Position numbers and translations under genes: made by a program. Below, one piece after another: positions 36,327 through 45,749 of a DNA stretch of 64,000 bases. Numbering within the stretch: the first letter of the stretch is position 1; every line of letters starts with the position of its first letter. The notes beneath the pieces are model-generated. The model had not been told where the DNA came from. It saw nothing but the letters and a program-made list of their open reading frames with translations, and ran no database searches. Origin of the DNA: Pseudopedobacter sp038243635 (GTDB lineage: Bacteria; Bacteroidota; Bacteroidia; Sphingobacteriales; Sphingobacteriaceae); NCBI GenBank assembly GCA_038243635.1, contig JBBSQW010000012.1, positions 40,411 to 104,410 on the forward strand, in the 5' to 3' direction.

Positions 36327-36330
36327 TTGC

Positions 36331-37452
36331 ATGAACTTTCTGTTTATTTCTGAAATGCTACCAATTGACACTTATGCCAGTGAGGTTGTGTTTTACCGGC
36401 ATGTCAAACGATTAGTTGAAGAGGGACATGAAATACATATTTTAACGGACAGCAATTCATATGCTCGAAGAAAAAAAGAATTGCATCCATCTTTCAAAAT
36501 TCATTTTTTACCCAATAGAAAGTGGCATTTCCCTCCTTATAAAGCATTAGGAATGCTGCAAAAGCTTAGATTCTTCTATTACTACCATTTCATAACAAAA
36601 CAAATTATTTCGTCCCATAAAATAGATACGTTGCTAGGTTATGTGTACGGAGTTTTTTTAGGTCCATTCTGCGCATATGTTCAAAAAAAGACCAATTTGC
36701 CACTATATAGCTTTTTTCATGACGATACTGTAGAGCTACATTTTAATAAAAATGAGAAAATCGTCAGAAACAATACGATCAAGATTTTAGATAGGAGCAA
36801 AAAAGTTTTCATTGCGTCGCAATCTTTCAAGGAAAATTGGCTAAGTTTTGCCGAAAAATTTGTCCTTCTCTACCCAATCTCAGATAGCAAAGAGGTGTCT
36901 CAAACAAATGCCGTCACTCAACCTACCATCGGGTATGCTGGTTCGGTATACAATGAAATAATACCTTCTCTGGAAAAAGTAGGAGCTATTTTAAACGAGG
37001 AAAGTGTGAACCTGGTGATTATAGGGAACAACGATAACGCAAGATATATCGCTGATAAATACACAAATGTCACTTACAAACCATTGTTTGACACCGCAGA
37101 AGAAGCGAACAATTTTTTAATCAACAACTGTTCAGCTTGTATCATTCCATATCCCGAGAAAATTTCCGAAATGCCTTGGATAAAAACATGTTTTCCGAGT
37201 AAACTTATCCAAAATACCCTATTAAATATCCCCACCATCGTTATCGCTCCACATGACTCAGCTTTGGGTAAATGGTGTTTAGAGAATAGGTGGTTATTAT
37301 ATACCAGCAAGTATGAAAAACGAGCACTCTCGAAATTGCTAAGTATGGCCATCCATAGCCAAGAGGTGAAAACCCAGATTGGCATGTTTAAAAATAAAGA
37401 ATTTAATGCAGACATAATTCACGAGAAGTTTAAAACATACATCTTAAAATGA
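36331..37452 (+). CDS. Glycosyltransferase, GT4-like
   Basis: The 373-residue GT-B-type protein has an N-terminal FISEMLPIDTYASEVVFYRHVKRL and a C-terminal portion with YAGSVYNEIIPSLEKVG and ACIIPYPEKISEMPWIKTCFPSKLIQ. The usual E-x7-E is not clear, so it is a divergent family member. Its stop overlaps the next start by ATGA. Confidence 0.75.
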   Translation: MNFLFISEMLPIDTYASEVVFYRHVKRLVEEGHEIHILTDSNSYARRKKELHPSFKIHFLPNRKWHFPPYKALGMLQKLRFFYYYHFITKQIISSHKIDTLLGYVYGVFLGPFCAYVQKKTNLPLYSFFHDDTVELHFNKNEKIVRNNTIKILDRSKKVFIASQSFKENWLSFAEKFVLLYPISDSKEVSQTNAVTQPTIGYAGSVYNEIIPSLEKVGAILNEESVNLVIIGNNDNARYIADKYTNVTYKPLFDTAEEANNFLINNCSACIIPYPEKISEMPWIKTCFPSKLIQNTLLNIPTIVIAPHDSALGKWCLENRWLLYTSKYEKRALSKLLSMAIHSQEVKTQIGMFKNKEFNADIIHEKFKTYILK

Positions 37453-38381
37453 TTTCATATATCCAAAAGTTAGTAGACAAGTATTACAGAGACCCGAAAG
37501 GTAAGCGTAATCATATCAATAGGTTTGGAGGTAAGCTAGTTTACGATGGAATGCTAGCACAAAAAGAGGAAATGGTAAAAAGCATCTCTGATTTTAACCC
37601 AATAAAAAACCCTTTAGGACAGCTTAAAATTCATTTTCTTACTGGTAAGAAATATATTGACCAAACCCTATTTTGTATTTTTTCTTTAGAAAAACAAATG
37701 CCCAACACGTTTAAATATAGGTTAATTGACGACGGAACTTTTGATAATGATTTGGCTAATTTTGTCGCCTCAAAAGCCCCAAATGTAGAAATAGTTCTAA
37801 AAGAAGAGATCGATAAAAACATCGATAAATATTTTCCCGTAGATAAATATCCTGTTTTAAACAGAAAACGAAAAGAGTACTCGCATATTAAAAAACTCAC
37901 GGACGTTCATACGCTCGAAAACTGCCAAGGTTATAAATTAGTTTTAGACTCGGACATGCTTTTTTACCACCCACCTACAGAAATTAAGGAGTGGTTGGAA
38001 AAACCAAATCAACCTATTCATATGATTGATTGTGGAGAAGCTTACGGCTACACGTCTGGTTTAATGGAAACACTATGTGGTTCCTCCATTCCAAAACTGG
38101 TGAATGTAGGCGTATTCGGAATCGAAAGTGGTGCAATCAACTGGGATATTTTAGAGACTTGGGTTTCAGAGTTAGAGCAAGAAGAAGGAGCGTCCTATTA
38201 TCTAGAGCAAGCGCTTAGTGCAATGTTGATCGCTGGAAAACCTAAAATCGCACTTGATAAAGAAAAATACGTAGTCAATCCTTCTGAAAATGAGATTGAT
38301 CTTTGTCAGGCAACTTTGCATCATTATGTAGATTTATCTAAAAAAGGCTATTATACCAAATCATGGAAGAATTTCATATAA
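37449..38381 (+). CDS. Glycosyltransferase-like protein with DSD motif
   Basis: The 310-residue GT-A-type protein has YKLVLDSDMLFYHPP (DSD at residues 167-169) and the segment NVGVFGIESGAINWDILETWV. The first 50 residues are charged and unlike the rest. The gene's end overlaps the next gene by 19 nt. The substrate is not predictable. Confidence 0.75.
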   Translation: MISYIQKLVDKYYRDPKGKRNHINRFGGKLVYDGMLAQKEEMVKSISDFNPIKNPLGQLKIHFLTGKKYIDQTLFCIFSLEKQMPNTFKYRLIDDGTFDNDLANFVASKAPNVEIVLKEEIDKNIDKYFPVDKYPVLNRKRKEYSHIKKLTDVHTLENCQGYKLVLDSDMLFYHPPTEIKEWLEKPNQPIHMIDCGEAYGYTSGLMETLCGSSIPKLVNVGVFGIESGAINWDILETWVSELEQEEGASYYLEQALSAMLIAGKPKIALDKEKYVVNPSENEIDLCQATLHHYVDLSKKGYYTKSWKNFI

Positions 38382-39325
38382 AACCCCTAGTTTCTATTTG
38401 CATTCCGGCATACAATGCAAGACAACACATTTCCTCAACGTTAAAATCGCTTGTCAATCAAACATATAAAAATACTGAGATCATCGTCGTAGATGATGGC
38501 TCGCTGCATCCGTGTAAGGCAGAAGTGGAAGCTTTCAGTGATAAGCGGATACAATATATTTTTCAGGAAAATGGAGGTGCAGGTAATGCCAGAAATCATG
38601 CTTTTAAGCTTTCAAGAGGCCAATATATCAAATTTATGGACGCAGACGATATGTTATCCTCCAATGCAATTCAAGCTCAATTAAATTTAATTGAGAAAGA
38701 AAGCGATGTTATTATTTCGAGCAAGTGGGGTCGCTTCTATAACGATGATCTTGCTACCTTTCGCTTATCAGAAGAACAGGTTTGGCGAACCATGCCGAGT
38801 GTTTCTTGGATACAGGAATCTTGGGCTCAAGGCCCAAATATGACCCAACCTGGTATTTTCTTATTCAAAAGGGAATTAATAGAAAAAGCTGGGCTGTGGA
38901 ACGAAAGTTTATCAAAAGGCCCTATTGATGATATGGAGTATTACACTCGGCTAATTCTGAATACAGACAAAGTTATATTCTGCTCGGATAGTACGCTGAT
39001 GTACCGCTCTGGTTTGGACGATAGTTTATCCAAACGCAAATCTGAGAAGGCAATGGAAACTGCTTTAGAGACTATTAAACTCGCTACAGGTTATTTATTT
39101 AAACACGACCAAACAGATAAGAGTAGAGAAGCAATCTCGGTACAATTCCAGCTTTTTATATACAACGTGTATCCTCACTTCATGAGGTTATATAAAGAAG
39201 CAGAAAAGTTTCAACGCAACTATGGTCCCAATAGTTTTTCATTCGCAGCAGGCGGGAAAACAAAATTCTTAAAAAAACTATTTGGGTGGAAGTTAGCAAA
39301 ACAGATTAAAAGGCGTTTTACGTAA
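38363..39325 (+). CDS. Glycosyltransferase family 2
   Basis: The 320-residue enzyme has VSICIPAYNARQHISSTLKSLVNQTYKNTEIIVVDDGS at the N-terminus, NGGAGNARNHA, and the DxD-type YIKFMDADDMLSSNA. Helical C-terminal half. It starts inside the previous gene (19-nt overlap) and its TAA shares its last A with the next ATG (TAATG). Confidence 0.93.
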   Translation: MEEFHIKPLVSICIPAYNARQHISSTLKSLVNQTYKNTEIIVVDDGSLHPCKAEVEAFSDKRIQYIFQENGGAGNARNHAFKLSRGQYIKFMDADDMLSSNAIQAQLNLIEKESDVIISSKWGRFYNDDLATFRLSEEQVWRTMPSVSWIQESWAQGPNMTQPGIFLFKRELIEKAGLWNESLSKGPIDDMEYYTRLILNTDKVIFCSDSTLMYRSGLDDSLSKRKSEKAMETALETIKLATGYLFKHDQTDKSREAISVQFQLFIYNVYPHFMRLYKEAEKFQRNYGPNSFSFAAGGKTKFLKKLFGWKLAKQIKRRFT

Positions 39326-40539
39326 TGTCTAAGGCCATAATCTTAATCGTCACCACCACTCATCTTGCTAAAAACCCTCGTTTGGTAAAGGAGATTGATG
39401 CTTTACATCAAGACTATAAATTAATCGTGATTTTTTTTCAGTTGTTGCCCCACTACAAATCTTTTGATGAAACAATTATCAAAAAATATCCTTCCGTGGA
39501 TTTTAGGAAAATCAACTGGTTGAAAAAATACTACCCATCTAGGCTTTTGTATACATTAATTCAAAAAATACTAGAGGTATTCTCTAAATACAGTAAGAAG
39601 CCTGCCTTTATAGAACAGCTTTTTTTCGCGGGATATTTGCCTCTAAAAACCTTAAGCAAAACCATAGAATTTGATTTCATACACGGGCATAACCCTGGCT
39701 GTTTAGGCGTAGTGTATCAGACAGCGAAGATGAAGAAAGTGAGGTGCGGTTTTGATGCAGAAGATTTTCACAGCGGAGAAGAGCAAGGCGATAATTTTAC
39801 TGAAAACCTCGCAGATCAATTGGAACAAAAGTATCTTCCTTACATTGATTTACTCATCGGTGCGAGTCCGCTTATTTGCGCTGAATACCGAAAGAAGTTT
39901 CACGATTTAGACATTTCGGTGATTAACAATTCATTTCCTAAAAAACAGTTTAAAAATCACGTGACTGAATCAAATGAAGGAAAATTGAAACTGGTATGGT
40001 TTTCACAAAACGTAGGTTTTGATCGTGGTTTAGGCGATGTTCTGAATGCACTTCACAGCATTCGTGAATTTGAAGTCTCGTTTACCATCATAGGTGCTTA
40101 CGATCTTTCAGTAAAGGAAAAACTAGAACGCCATCTGCGAAACAGCCGGCATCAATTAATCTTTAAAGGTTTACTTAGCCACGATGACCTCAACGCGGGA
40201 CTGAGTAGTTACGATATAGGAATCGCATCTGAACCTGGTAAAGATTTAAACAACTCCATTGCATTGTCTAATAAAATTTTTGCTTACGCTCAGGCAGGGC
40301 TAGCCATATTAGCATCCAATACGCTCGCACAAAAACTTTTTATGGAAACATACAGTGGAATGGGCTATGTTTACCAAATCGGGGAGGTTGAAGTTATAAA
40401 ACGGCTGTTATCCAACTTCCATCATGACAGAGAACTTCTCTTGGCGTCTAAGCAAAGGGCGATTCAATACGCAGAAGCTGAACTAAACTGGGAAATAGAG
40501 TCAATTAAATTAAAGAAATTATTAGCCGAACATCTATAA
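39325..40539 (+). CDS. Glycosyltransferase family 4-like
   Basis: The 404-residue GT-B protein begins ILIVTTTHLAKNPRLVKEIDALH and has the GFDAEDFHSGEEQG and LIGASPLICAEYR segments of Bacteroidota GT4 relatives, with the C-terminal LSNKIFAYAQAGLAILAS donor region. It is translationally coupled to the gene before it. A 130-bp gap with no gene follows. Confidence 0.82.
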   Translation: MSKAIILIVTTTHLAKNPRLVKEIDALHQDYKLIVIFFQLLPHYKSFDETIIKKYPSVDFRKINWLKKYYPSRLLYTLIQKILEVFSKYSKKPAFIEQLFFAGYLPLKTLSKTIEFDFIHGHNPGCLGVVYQTAKMKKVRCGFDAEDFHSGEEQGDNFTENLADQLEQKYLPYIDLLIGASPLICAEYRKKFHDLDISVINNSFPKKQFKNHVTESNEGKLKLVWFSQNVGFDRGLGDVLNALHSIREFEVSFTIIGAYDLSVKEKLERHLRNSRHQLIFKGLLSHDDLNAGLSSYDIGIASEPGKDLNNSIALSNKIFAYAQAGLAILASNTLAQKLFMETYSGMGYVYQIGEVEVIKRLLSNFHHDRELLLASKQRAIQYAEAELNWEIESIKLKKLLAEHL

Positions 40540-40669
40540 GCATTAGAACATAAATAACTAGCCACTCATCGTAGGACGTCAGCACCTAATCTTTTCTTTA
40601 TGTGGGAAAGAAACCCGTTGATTTAAAACCTTACTGAAATCGCTTTAAAATTTAAAACACGTCAAGTCC

Positions 40670-41968
40670 ATGTCTTCCAAAAAAATTATAATTGTTGCTC
40701 CGCACTTCCCGCCTTCCAACTTAGCGGCAGTTCATCGCACACGATTATTTGCACAACATCTTCCATCTTTCGGGTGGGAACCTATTGTTGTTACGGTACA
40801 TGAAAAATATTATGAGGAAGAACTTGACTATAATTTAGAAAAACTATTACCTCAAGATTTAAGAATAGTAAAAACTAAGGCTATTTCAACTAAACCTATT
40901 CGTTTAGTTGGCGATATAGGTATAAGAGGTTTTTATAGAATGTACAAAGCTATTTTACATCTAATACAGACCGAAAAAATAGCCTTTTTATATATTCCTA
41001 TCCCTTCCCACTTTGCTGCCCTTTTGGGACGGCTGATCCATCAAAAGACGGGTGTAAGATATGGGATTGATTATATCGACCCTTGGGTGCATCAATGGCC
41101 AGGAACAGAAAAGAAATTTTCTAAACATTGGTGGAGTATGAAATTAGGGAAATGGCTAGAGCCCATTGCCGTAAAAAAAGCCAGCTTAATTACAGGCGTT
41201 TCTCCAGGATACTATGAAGCGGTATTGAAAAGGAATCCTCACTTACAGCAAGAAGCGATAGTAGAAGCTATGCCTTACGGTGGTGAAGAAATGGATCACG
41301 AAATTGTAACCCAGTTAGAGCTAAAACCTTATCTTTTTGACAAAACAAATGGAATAATTGATATGGTTTACGCGGGAGCGATGTTGCCTAAAGCATTTGG
41401 ACCGTTAGAAAAAGTTTTACAAAGTATTGTTAACGATATAGAACAATTTAAAAAAGTAAGATTTCACTTCATAGGTACCGGTACTTCACCGAATAATCCG
41501 GTTGGCTTTAGTATAAAGCATTTAGCATTAAAGTACGGTTTATGGGAAACTATCATTTTTGAGTATCCAAAAAGAATACCGTACATGGATGTTTTAACAC
41601 ACTTAAATGCAGCAAATGGGATATTTATTTTAGGGAGTACGGAAGCTCACTATTCGCCATCAAAAGTATTTCAAAGTATTTTTAGTAAAAAACCAATTTT
41701 CGCCATACTACATTCCGAAAGTTCGGCAAGTCCTATTATTGAAAAAAGTCGAGCTGGAATTATTATAAATTTTAATGGGGAAAACGATACTCTAAAAATC
41801 CAAAAAGAATTCAAAAATTCTTGGTGTCGATTTCTCGAATATTGTGTAAATCACTCCTCTGAAAAAATGGACGCTAGTTTTTTTAATAATTATTCTGCTC
41901 GCCATATTACACATTTATTAGCAAACGCACTAGAAAAAGTCAATCCTTCAAATAATGAGAAAAATTAA
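40670..41968 (+). CDS. Glycosyltransferase, GT4-like
   Basis: The 432-residue protein starts IIIVAPHFPPSNLAAVHRTRLFAQHLP, a signature of GT4 proteins in exopolysaccharide loci, and has YGIDYIDPWVHQWPG, FIGTGTSPNNP and SPSKVFQSIFSKKPIFAIL. A frameshifted FkbM gene starts inside its 3' end (ATG 41955). Confidence 0.82.
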   Translation: MSSKKIIIVAPHFPPSNLAAVHRTRLFAQHLPSFGWEPIVVTVHEKYYEEELDYNLEKLLPQDLRIVKTKAISTKPIRLVGDIGIRGFYRMYKAILHLIQTEKIAFLYIPIPSHFAALLGRLIHQKTGVRYGIDYIDPWVHQWPGTEKKFSKHWWSMKLGKWLEPIAVKKASLITGVSPGYYEAVLKRNPHLQQEAIVEAMPYGGEEMDHEIVTQLELKPYLFDKTNGIIDMVYAGAMLPKAFGPLEKVLQSIVNDIEQFKKVRFHFIGTGTSPNNPVGFSIKHLALKYGLWETIIFEYPKRIPYMDVLTHLNAANGIFILGSTEAHYSPSKVFQSIFSKKPIFAILHSESSASPIIEKSRAGIIINFNGENDTLKIQKEFKNSWCRFLEYCVNHSSEKMDASFFNNYSARHITHLLANALEKVNPSNNEKN

Positions 41969-42706
41969 CTCAATACTTTCACATATTAATAAGCTTGGCT
42001 TATTATCGACAATTAAATATATTATACAACGTAAAAGTAAGAACAAAGATAGCCTTATTAAGGTGCTGTTAAAGGACTTAAACATAAGATTGTATTAAGA
42101 AATAAATCTTATGATACGCACATCTTTACGCAAATATTTATACAAGAAGAGTTAAAATTCACATTTGATAATGATCCTGAATTAATCATTGATTGTGGAG
42201 CAAATATTGGTTTATCAACCCTCTACTTCAAATCAAAATATCCGAATGTAAAAATTTTTTCTATCGAACCTGAGTCGTCAAACTTTAGTTTGCTAAAAAA
42301 AAACACTTGCTTCTATTCCAACATCATTCCTATAAACAAAGGAGTTTGGAATAATTCCTGTAGTATTTACATTGTAGACATCGGTGAAGGAAATGCTTCA
42401 TTTCGAGTAACTACCGATCCAAATCTTCCAAATATTATAGAAACTGTAGATGTTATTAGCATCAATGACTTAATTCTCGATAAAAAAATAAATAATATCT
42501 CTTTATTAAAAATGGATATCGAAGGTTCGGAATACCAGTGCTTTCAAGCTAACACAGATTGGGTTAAAAAAGTCGAATGTTTAGCAATAGAAATTCATGA
42601 TGGTATTTACCCAGGCACAAGTGATTTAATTAATAAAACGTTAAATTCTGATTTCGAAAAATCTAAAAATGGCGAGTATCATATTTATAAAAGAAAAGTT
42701 AAATGA
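41955..42706 (+). pseudogene. FkbM family methyltransferase with frameshift
   Basis: Translation from ATG 41955 gives 47 residues (MRKINSILSHINKLG...) and stops at 42096-42098. From about 42065 a shifted frame continues VKGLKHKIVLRNKSYDTHIF, motif I LIIDCGANIGLSTLYF, FSIEPESSNF and the FkbM signature LLKMDIEGSEYQCFQA, to 42706. One base appears to be missing near 42063-42066. Because the downstream part is fully conserved and coupled (ATGA) to the next gene, a sequencing error or a very recent mutation is likely. Confidence 0.78.
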
Positions 42707-43491
42707 TTGGATTCGTAGTACCTCTAAAACCAAAGGCAAATTCAAAAAACTGGGAACAAGACTTAAACTTACTAGAAAAAACTTTACGCTCTATTTGTAA
42801 TCAAACCAAAGACAAGTATAGAGTTTATGTTATAAGCCACGATTTGCCACAAATTCAATTCAAACATCCTAATTTATATTTTAATTTGCTCCCATACCCA
42901 TATGCACAATTTTTAGACATTAATATTGACGGTGTTTTAGGTAATTTTGAAGAGAATGGAATTGAAAAGGGGTTTGACCAAGGGCGTAAAACAATGTATG
43001 GAAGTAAATTGGCAATTGAAGATGGATGTAATTACATCATGTCCGTAGATGCCGATGATTTAATTTCTAATAGAATAGCATCTTACGTTAACGATAATCC
43101 CAATAATGACGGATGGTATGTTGATCAGGGATACATATATAGCACTAAGAGCAAAATTCTGATAAATCAAAAACATAAAATGAATCATATTAACGGCTCA
43201 ACGCATATTATTGCCGCGAAACACATTATTGTTCCTGATTTTAATGACAACATACATATCAACTATAATTTCTTCGCCGCACATTCTTACTTACGATACA
43301 GGTTATTAGAAAGTAATATTGAAATCAAAGCTATTCCATTCCCTGCTGTTATATATATTGCACATGACAACAATTGGTTAAACATTTCAAAATCAGCAAA
43401 CTCACTAAGTTTAAAAAACATCATCAAAACTATATTAAGATATTCACGAAAGACCGAAAAATTAAAAAAAGAGTTCCTTCTAAATGAATAG
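42703..43491 (+). CDS. Glycosyltransferase, GT2-like
   Basis: The 262-residue GT-A-type protein begins GFVVPLKPKANSKNWEQDLNLLEKTLRSICNQT and has YIMSVDADDLISNRIA as the DxD segment. The loop GFDQGRKTMYGSKLAIEDG is typical of a subgroup without close characterised members. It overlaps the next gene by 8 nt. Confidence 0.8.
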   Translation: MIGFVVPLKPKANSKNWEQDLNLLEKTLRSICNQTKDKYRVYVISHDLPQIQFKHPNLYFNLLPYPYAQFLDINIDGVLGNFEENGIEKGFDQGRKTMYGSKLAIEDGCNYIMSVDADDLISNRIASYVNDNPNNDGWYVDQGYIYSTKSKILINQKHKMNHINGSTHIIAAKHIIVPDFNDNIHINYNFFAAHSYLRYRLLESNIEIKAIPFPAVIYIAHDNNWLNISKSANSLSLKNIIKTILRYSRKTEKLKKEFLLNE

Positions 43492-44659
43492 ATTAACTCC
43501 TTCAGTAAGAAAATTGGGGAAATTAGCCATCATTGTAACTCATCCCATCCAGTACTATGTACCAGTATTTCAGTTCCTAGTTAAACAATCTGAGTTAAAA
43601 GTATTTTATACCTGGGGAAAATCTGGCGCAGAACCCAAATATGATCCTGATTTCAGAAAAAGCATTGAATGGGATATTCCTTTATTGGAAGGTTATGATT
43701 ACGAGTTTCTGGAAAATCAGGCTAAAAATCCAGGTAGTCACCATTTTCAGGGAATAAAAAATAATAAAATTAAAGAGCGGATTAAGGCGTTTAATCCTGA
43801 TGCGATTTTAATATATGGATGGGCGTATTCAAGCCACTTAAAAATATTGAGAGAATTCAATGGAAAGATTCCAATTTGGTTTCGTGGAGATTCCACCTTG
43901 CTAAACAACCGCCCTGGTTTAAAATCCCTAATTAAAAGCATATGGTTGAAGTGGGTATATAGCCATGTTGACGTAGCGTTTAACGTGGGATCTGCTAACA
44001 AGGCTTATTTCGAAAATTATGGATTAAAAAAACAACAACTCATTTGGGCGCCACATTCCGTAGATAATAAAAGGTTCGCCGAAAATTTCTCAAGAGAAGC
44101 CCTAGCGCTCCGCACAGAACTTGGAATAGTTTCAAATGCTACATTAATTTTATTTGCAGGGAAGCTACAAGAGCAGAAAAACCCCGAAATTTTACTCAGA
44201 GCCTTTGAGAAGCTAAATGCTTCTGATACTCATTTGTTATTTGTTGGTAATGGAGCTTTAGAGCAAAGACTGAAAGAGCTTACAAATAATTCAGCAATGA
44301 AATCTCAAATCACATTCCTAGATTTTCAAAATCAAAAAAAAATGCCTGTGATTTACCAAGCCTGCGATGTTTACTGCTTATGTTCAAATAGCGAAACATG
44401 GGGCTTGGCCGTAAACGAGGCTATGGCAGCTGGCAGAGCCATTTTAGTGTCTGACCAGGTAGGTTGTGCTATTGATTTGGTAAAAAATAGCGAGAATGGT
44501 TTTATATTTAAATCAAACGATATAGCTGATTTAACTAAAAAATTGAACCTGTTGAAAAATAAGTCTACGCTTCAACAAATGGGTGAAGCGTCTAAAAAAA
44601 TTATTAGTCGCTGGTCTATCGAAAAGCAAGTAGAAAGTATTTTAACCGCATTTCAATGA
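43484..44659 (+). CDS. Glycosyltransferase family 4
   Basis: The 391-residue protein has LAIIVTHPIQYYVPVFQFL at the N-terminus, WFRGDST, and a classical C-terminal donor site LFAGKLQEQKNPEILLRAF followed by CSNSETWGLAVNEAMAAGRAILVS (E-x7-E). Its end overlaps the next gene by ATGA. Confidence 0.92.
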   Translation: MNRLTPSVRKLGKLAIIVTHPIQYYVPVFQFLVKQSELKVFYTWGKSGAEPKYDPDFRKSIEWDIPLLEGYDYEFLENQAKNPGSHHFQGIKNNKIKERIKAFNPDAILIYGWAYSSHLKILREFNGKIPIWFRGDSTLLNNRPGLKSLIKSIWLKWVYSHVDVAFNVGSANKAYFENYGLKKQQLIWAPHSVDNKRFAENFSREALALRTELGIVSNATLILFAGKLQEQKNPEILLRAFEKLNASDTHLLFVGNGALEQRLKELTNNSAMKSQITFLDFQNQKKMPVIYQACDVYCLCSNSETWGLAVNEAMAAGRAILVSDQVGCAIDLVKNSENGFIFKSNDIADLTKKLNLLKNKSTLQQMGEASKKIISRWSIEKQVESILTAFQ

Positions 44660-45624
44660 ATCCCTTAATCAGCGTTATTTTACCCGTATATAATGGTGGC
44701 CATTTACTAAAAGAAGCTATAAATTCTGTGTTAGCGCAGGAATCAAAATCTTTCGAATTTTTGATTTGCGATGATTGTTCCACAGATGAAAGTTTGAAAA
44801 TGATCCAAACACTTATTCCTGGATACGACAATATCAAGTTGTTACGAAATGAAAAAAATTTAGGCTTGTTTAAAACTTTAAATCACCTAATTCATCAAAG
44901 TAAAGCTCCCCTGATTCATCTTTGGTCGCAAGATGACATCATGAAGCCTAACTGCTTAAGTTCTACGCTCGCATTTCACCATAAACATCCCAATCTTGGA
45001 TTGAGCTATTCTGCTATAGATTCAATTGATAAACACGGGAAATTGATTAATATAGCGCAAGAAGATGGAACACCAGAGCTGATTTCTAAACAACTCTATG
45101 CAAGGATATCCATTTATTGGGGTTGTATTGCTGGAAATATTGCAAATGTAACCCTCAAACGAAGCGCCGTCGATCAAATTGGCGATTTTGATGAGAATTT
45201 GATTGTGAGTGGCGATTTTGACTATTGGACACGCATGGCCGGGTTTTCTGCGATTGGTTTTAATAAAGATCCAAATATTTTTCTACGTACGCACAGCGGA
45301 CAATTAAGTCGCCAATTTTCGAGTGTCTATTTTAGAATTAAAGAAGACATCCCCATCATGAAAACACTACTAAAAATGGCAGATCCAGCTGATTTACCGA
45401 AGTTAAGAAAGGCTTGGCGCTGGAAAACGCAAACCATGTATTTCAATGAGTTGATTTATTTGCTTCGTCACAAGCAGTGGGCTTTTGCAAAAGATAGCTT
45501 ACATGAAATCAATACCAATGCTTTCATCCCTACATTGGCGGTCCGTTGGATAATCATTAAGTTGATGCGTTTAATGGGAACAGAGCTGTGGTTCTATAAA
45601 ACGATTGTTAGAACGCTACATTAA
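44656..45624 (+). CDS. Glycosyltransferase family 2
   Basis: The 322-residue GT2 begins ISVILPVYNGGHLLKEAINSVLAQ with CDDCSTDESLKM and LIHLWSQDDIMKPN (SQDD in place of DxD). SGDFDYWTRMAGF is the acceptor-site segment. It closes a run of tightly coupled genes; a 125-bp gap precedes the polymerase-like gene. Confidence 0.92.
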   Translation: MNPLISVILPVYNGGHLLKEAINSVLAQESKSFEFLICDDCSTDESLKMIQTLIPGYDNIKLLRNEKNLGLFKTLNHLIHQSKAPLIHLWSQDDIMKPNCLSSTLAFHHKHPNLGLSYSAIDSIDKHGKLINIAQEDGTPELISKQLYARISIYWGCIAGNIANVTLKRSAVDQIGDFDENLIVSGDFDYWTRMAGFSAIGFNKDPNIFLRTHSGQLSRQFSSVYFRIKEDIPIMKTLLKMADPADLPKLRKAWRWKTQTMYFNELIYLLRHKQWAFAKDSLHEINTNAFIPTLAVRWIIIKLMRLMGTELWFYKTIVRTLH

Positions 45625-45749
45625 GTGCTTTAAATTAACGTTTTATAACTATTATCCTGATTTCGCTGCTATAACAAATTATCATCATCGACAAATAATC
45701 AATCTCTTTTAAAAAAAGTAATCATTTGGTTTCGATAGTAAAACGCTAA

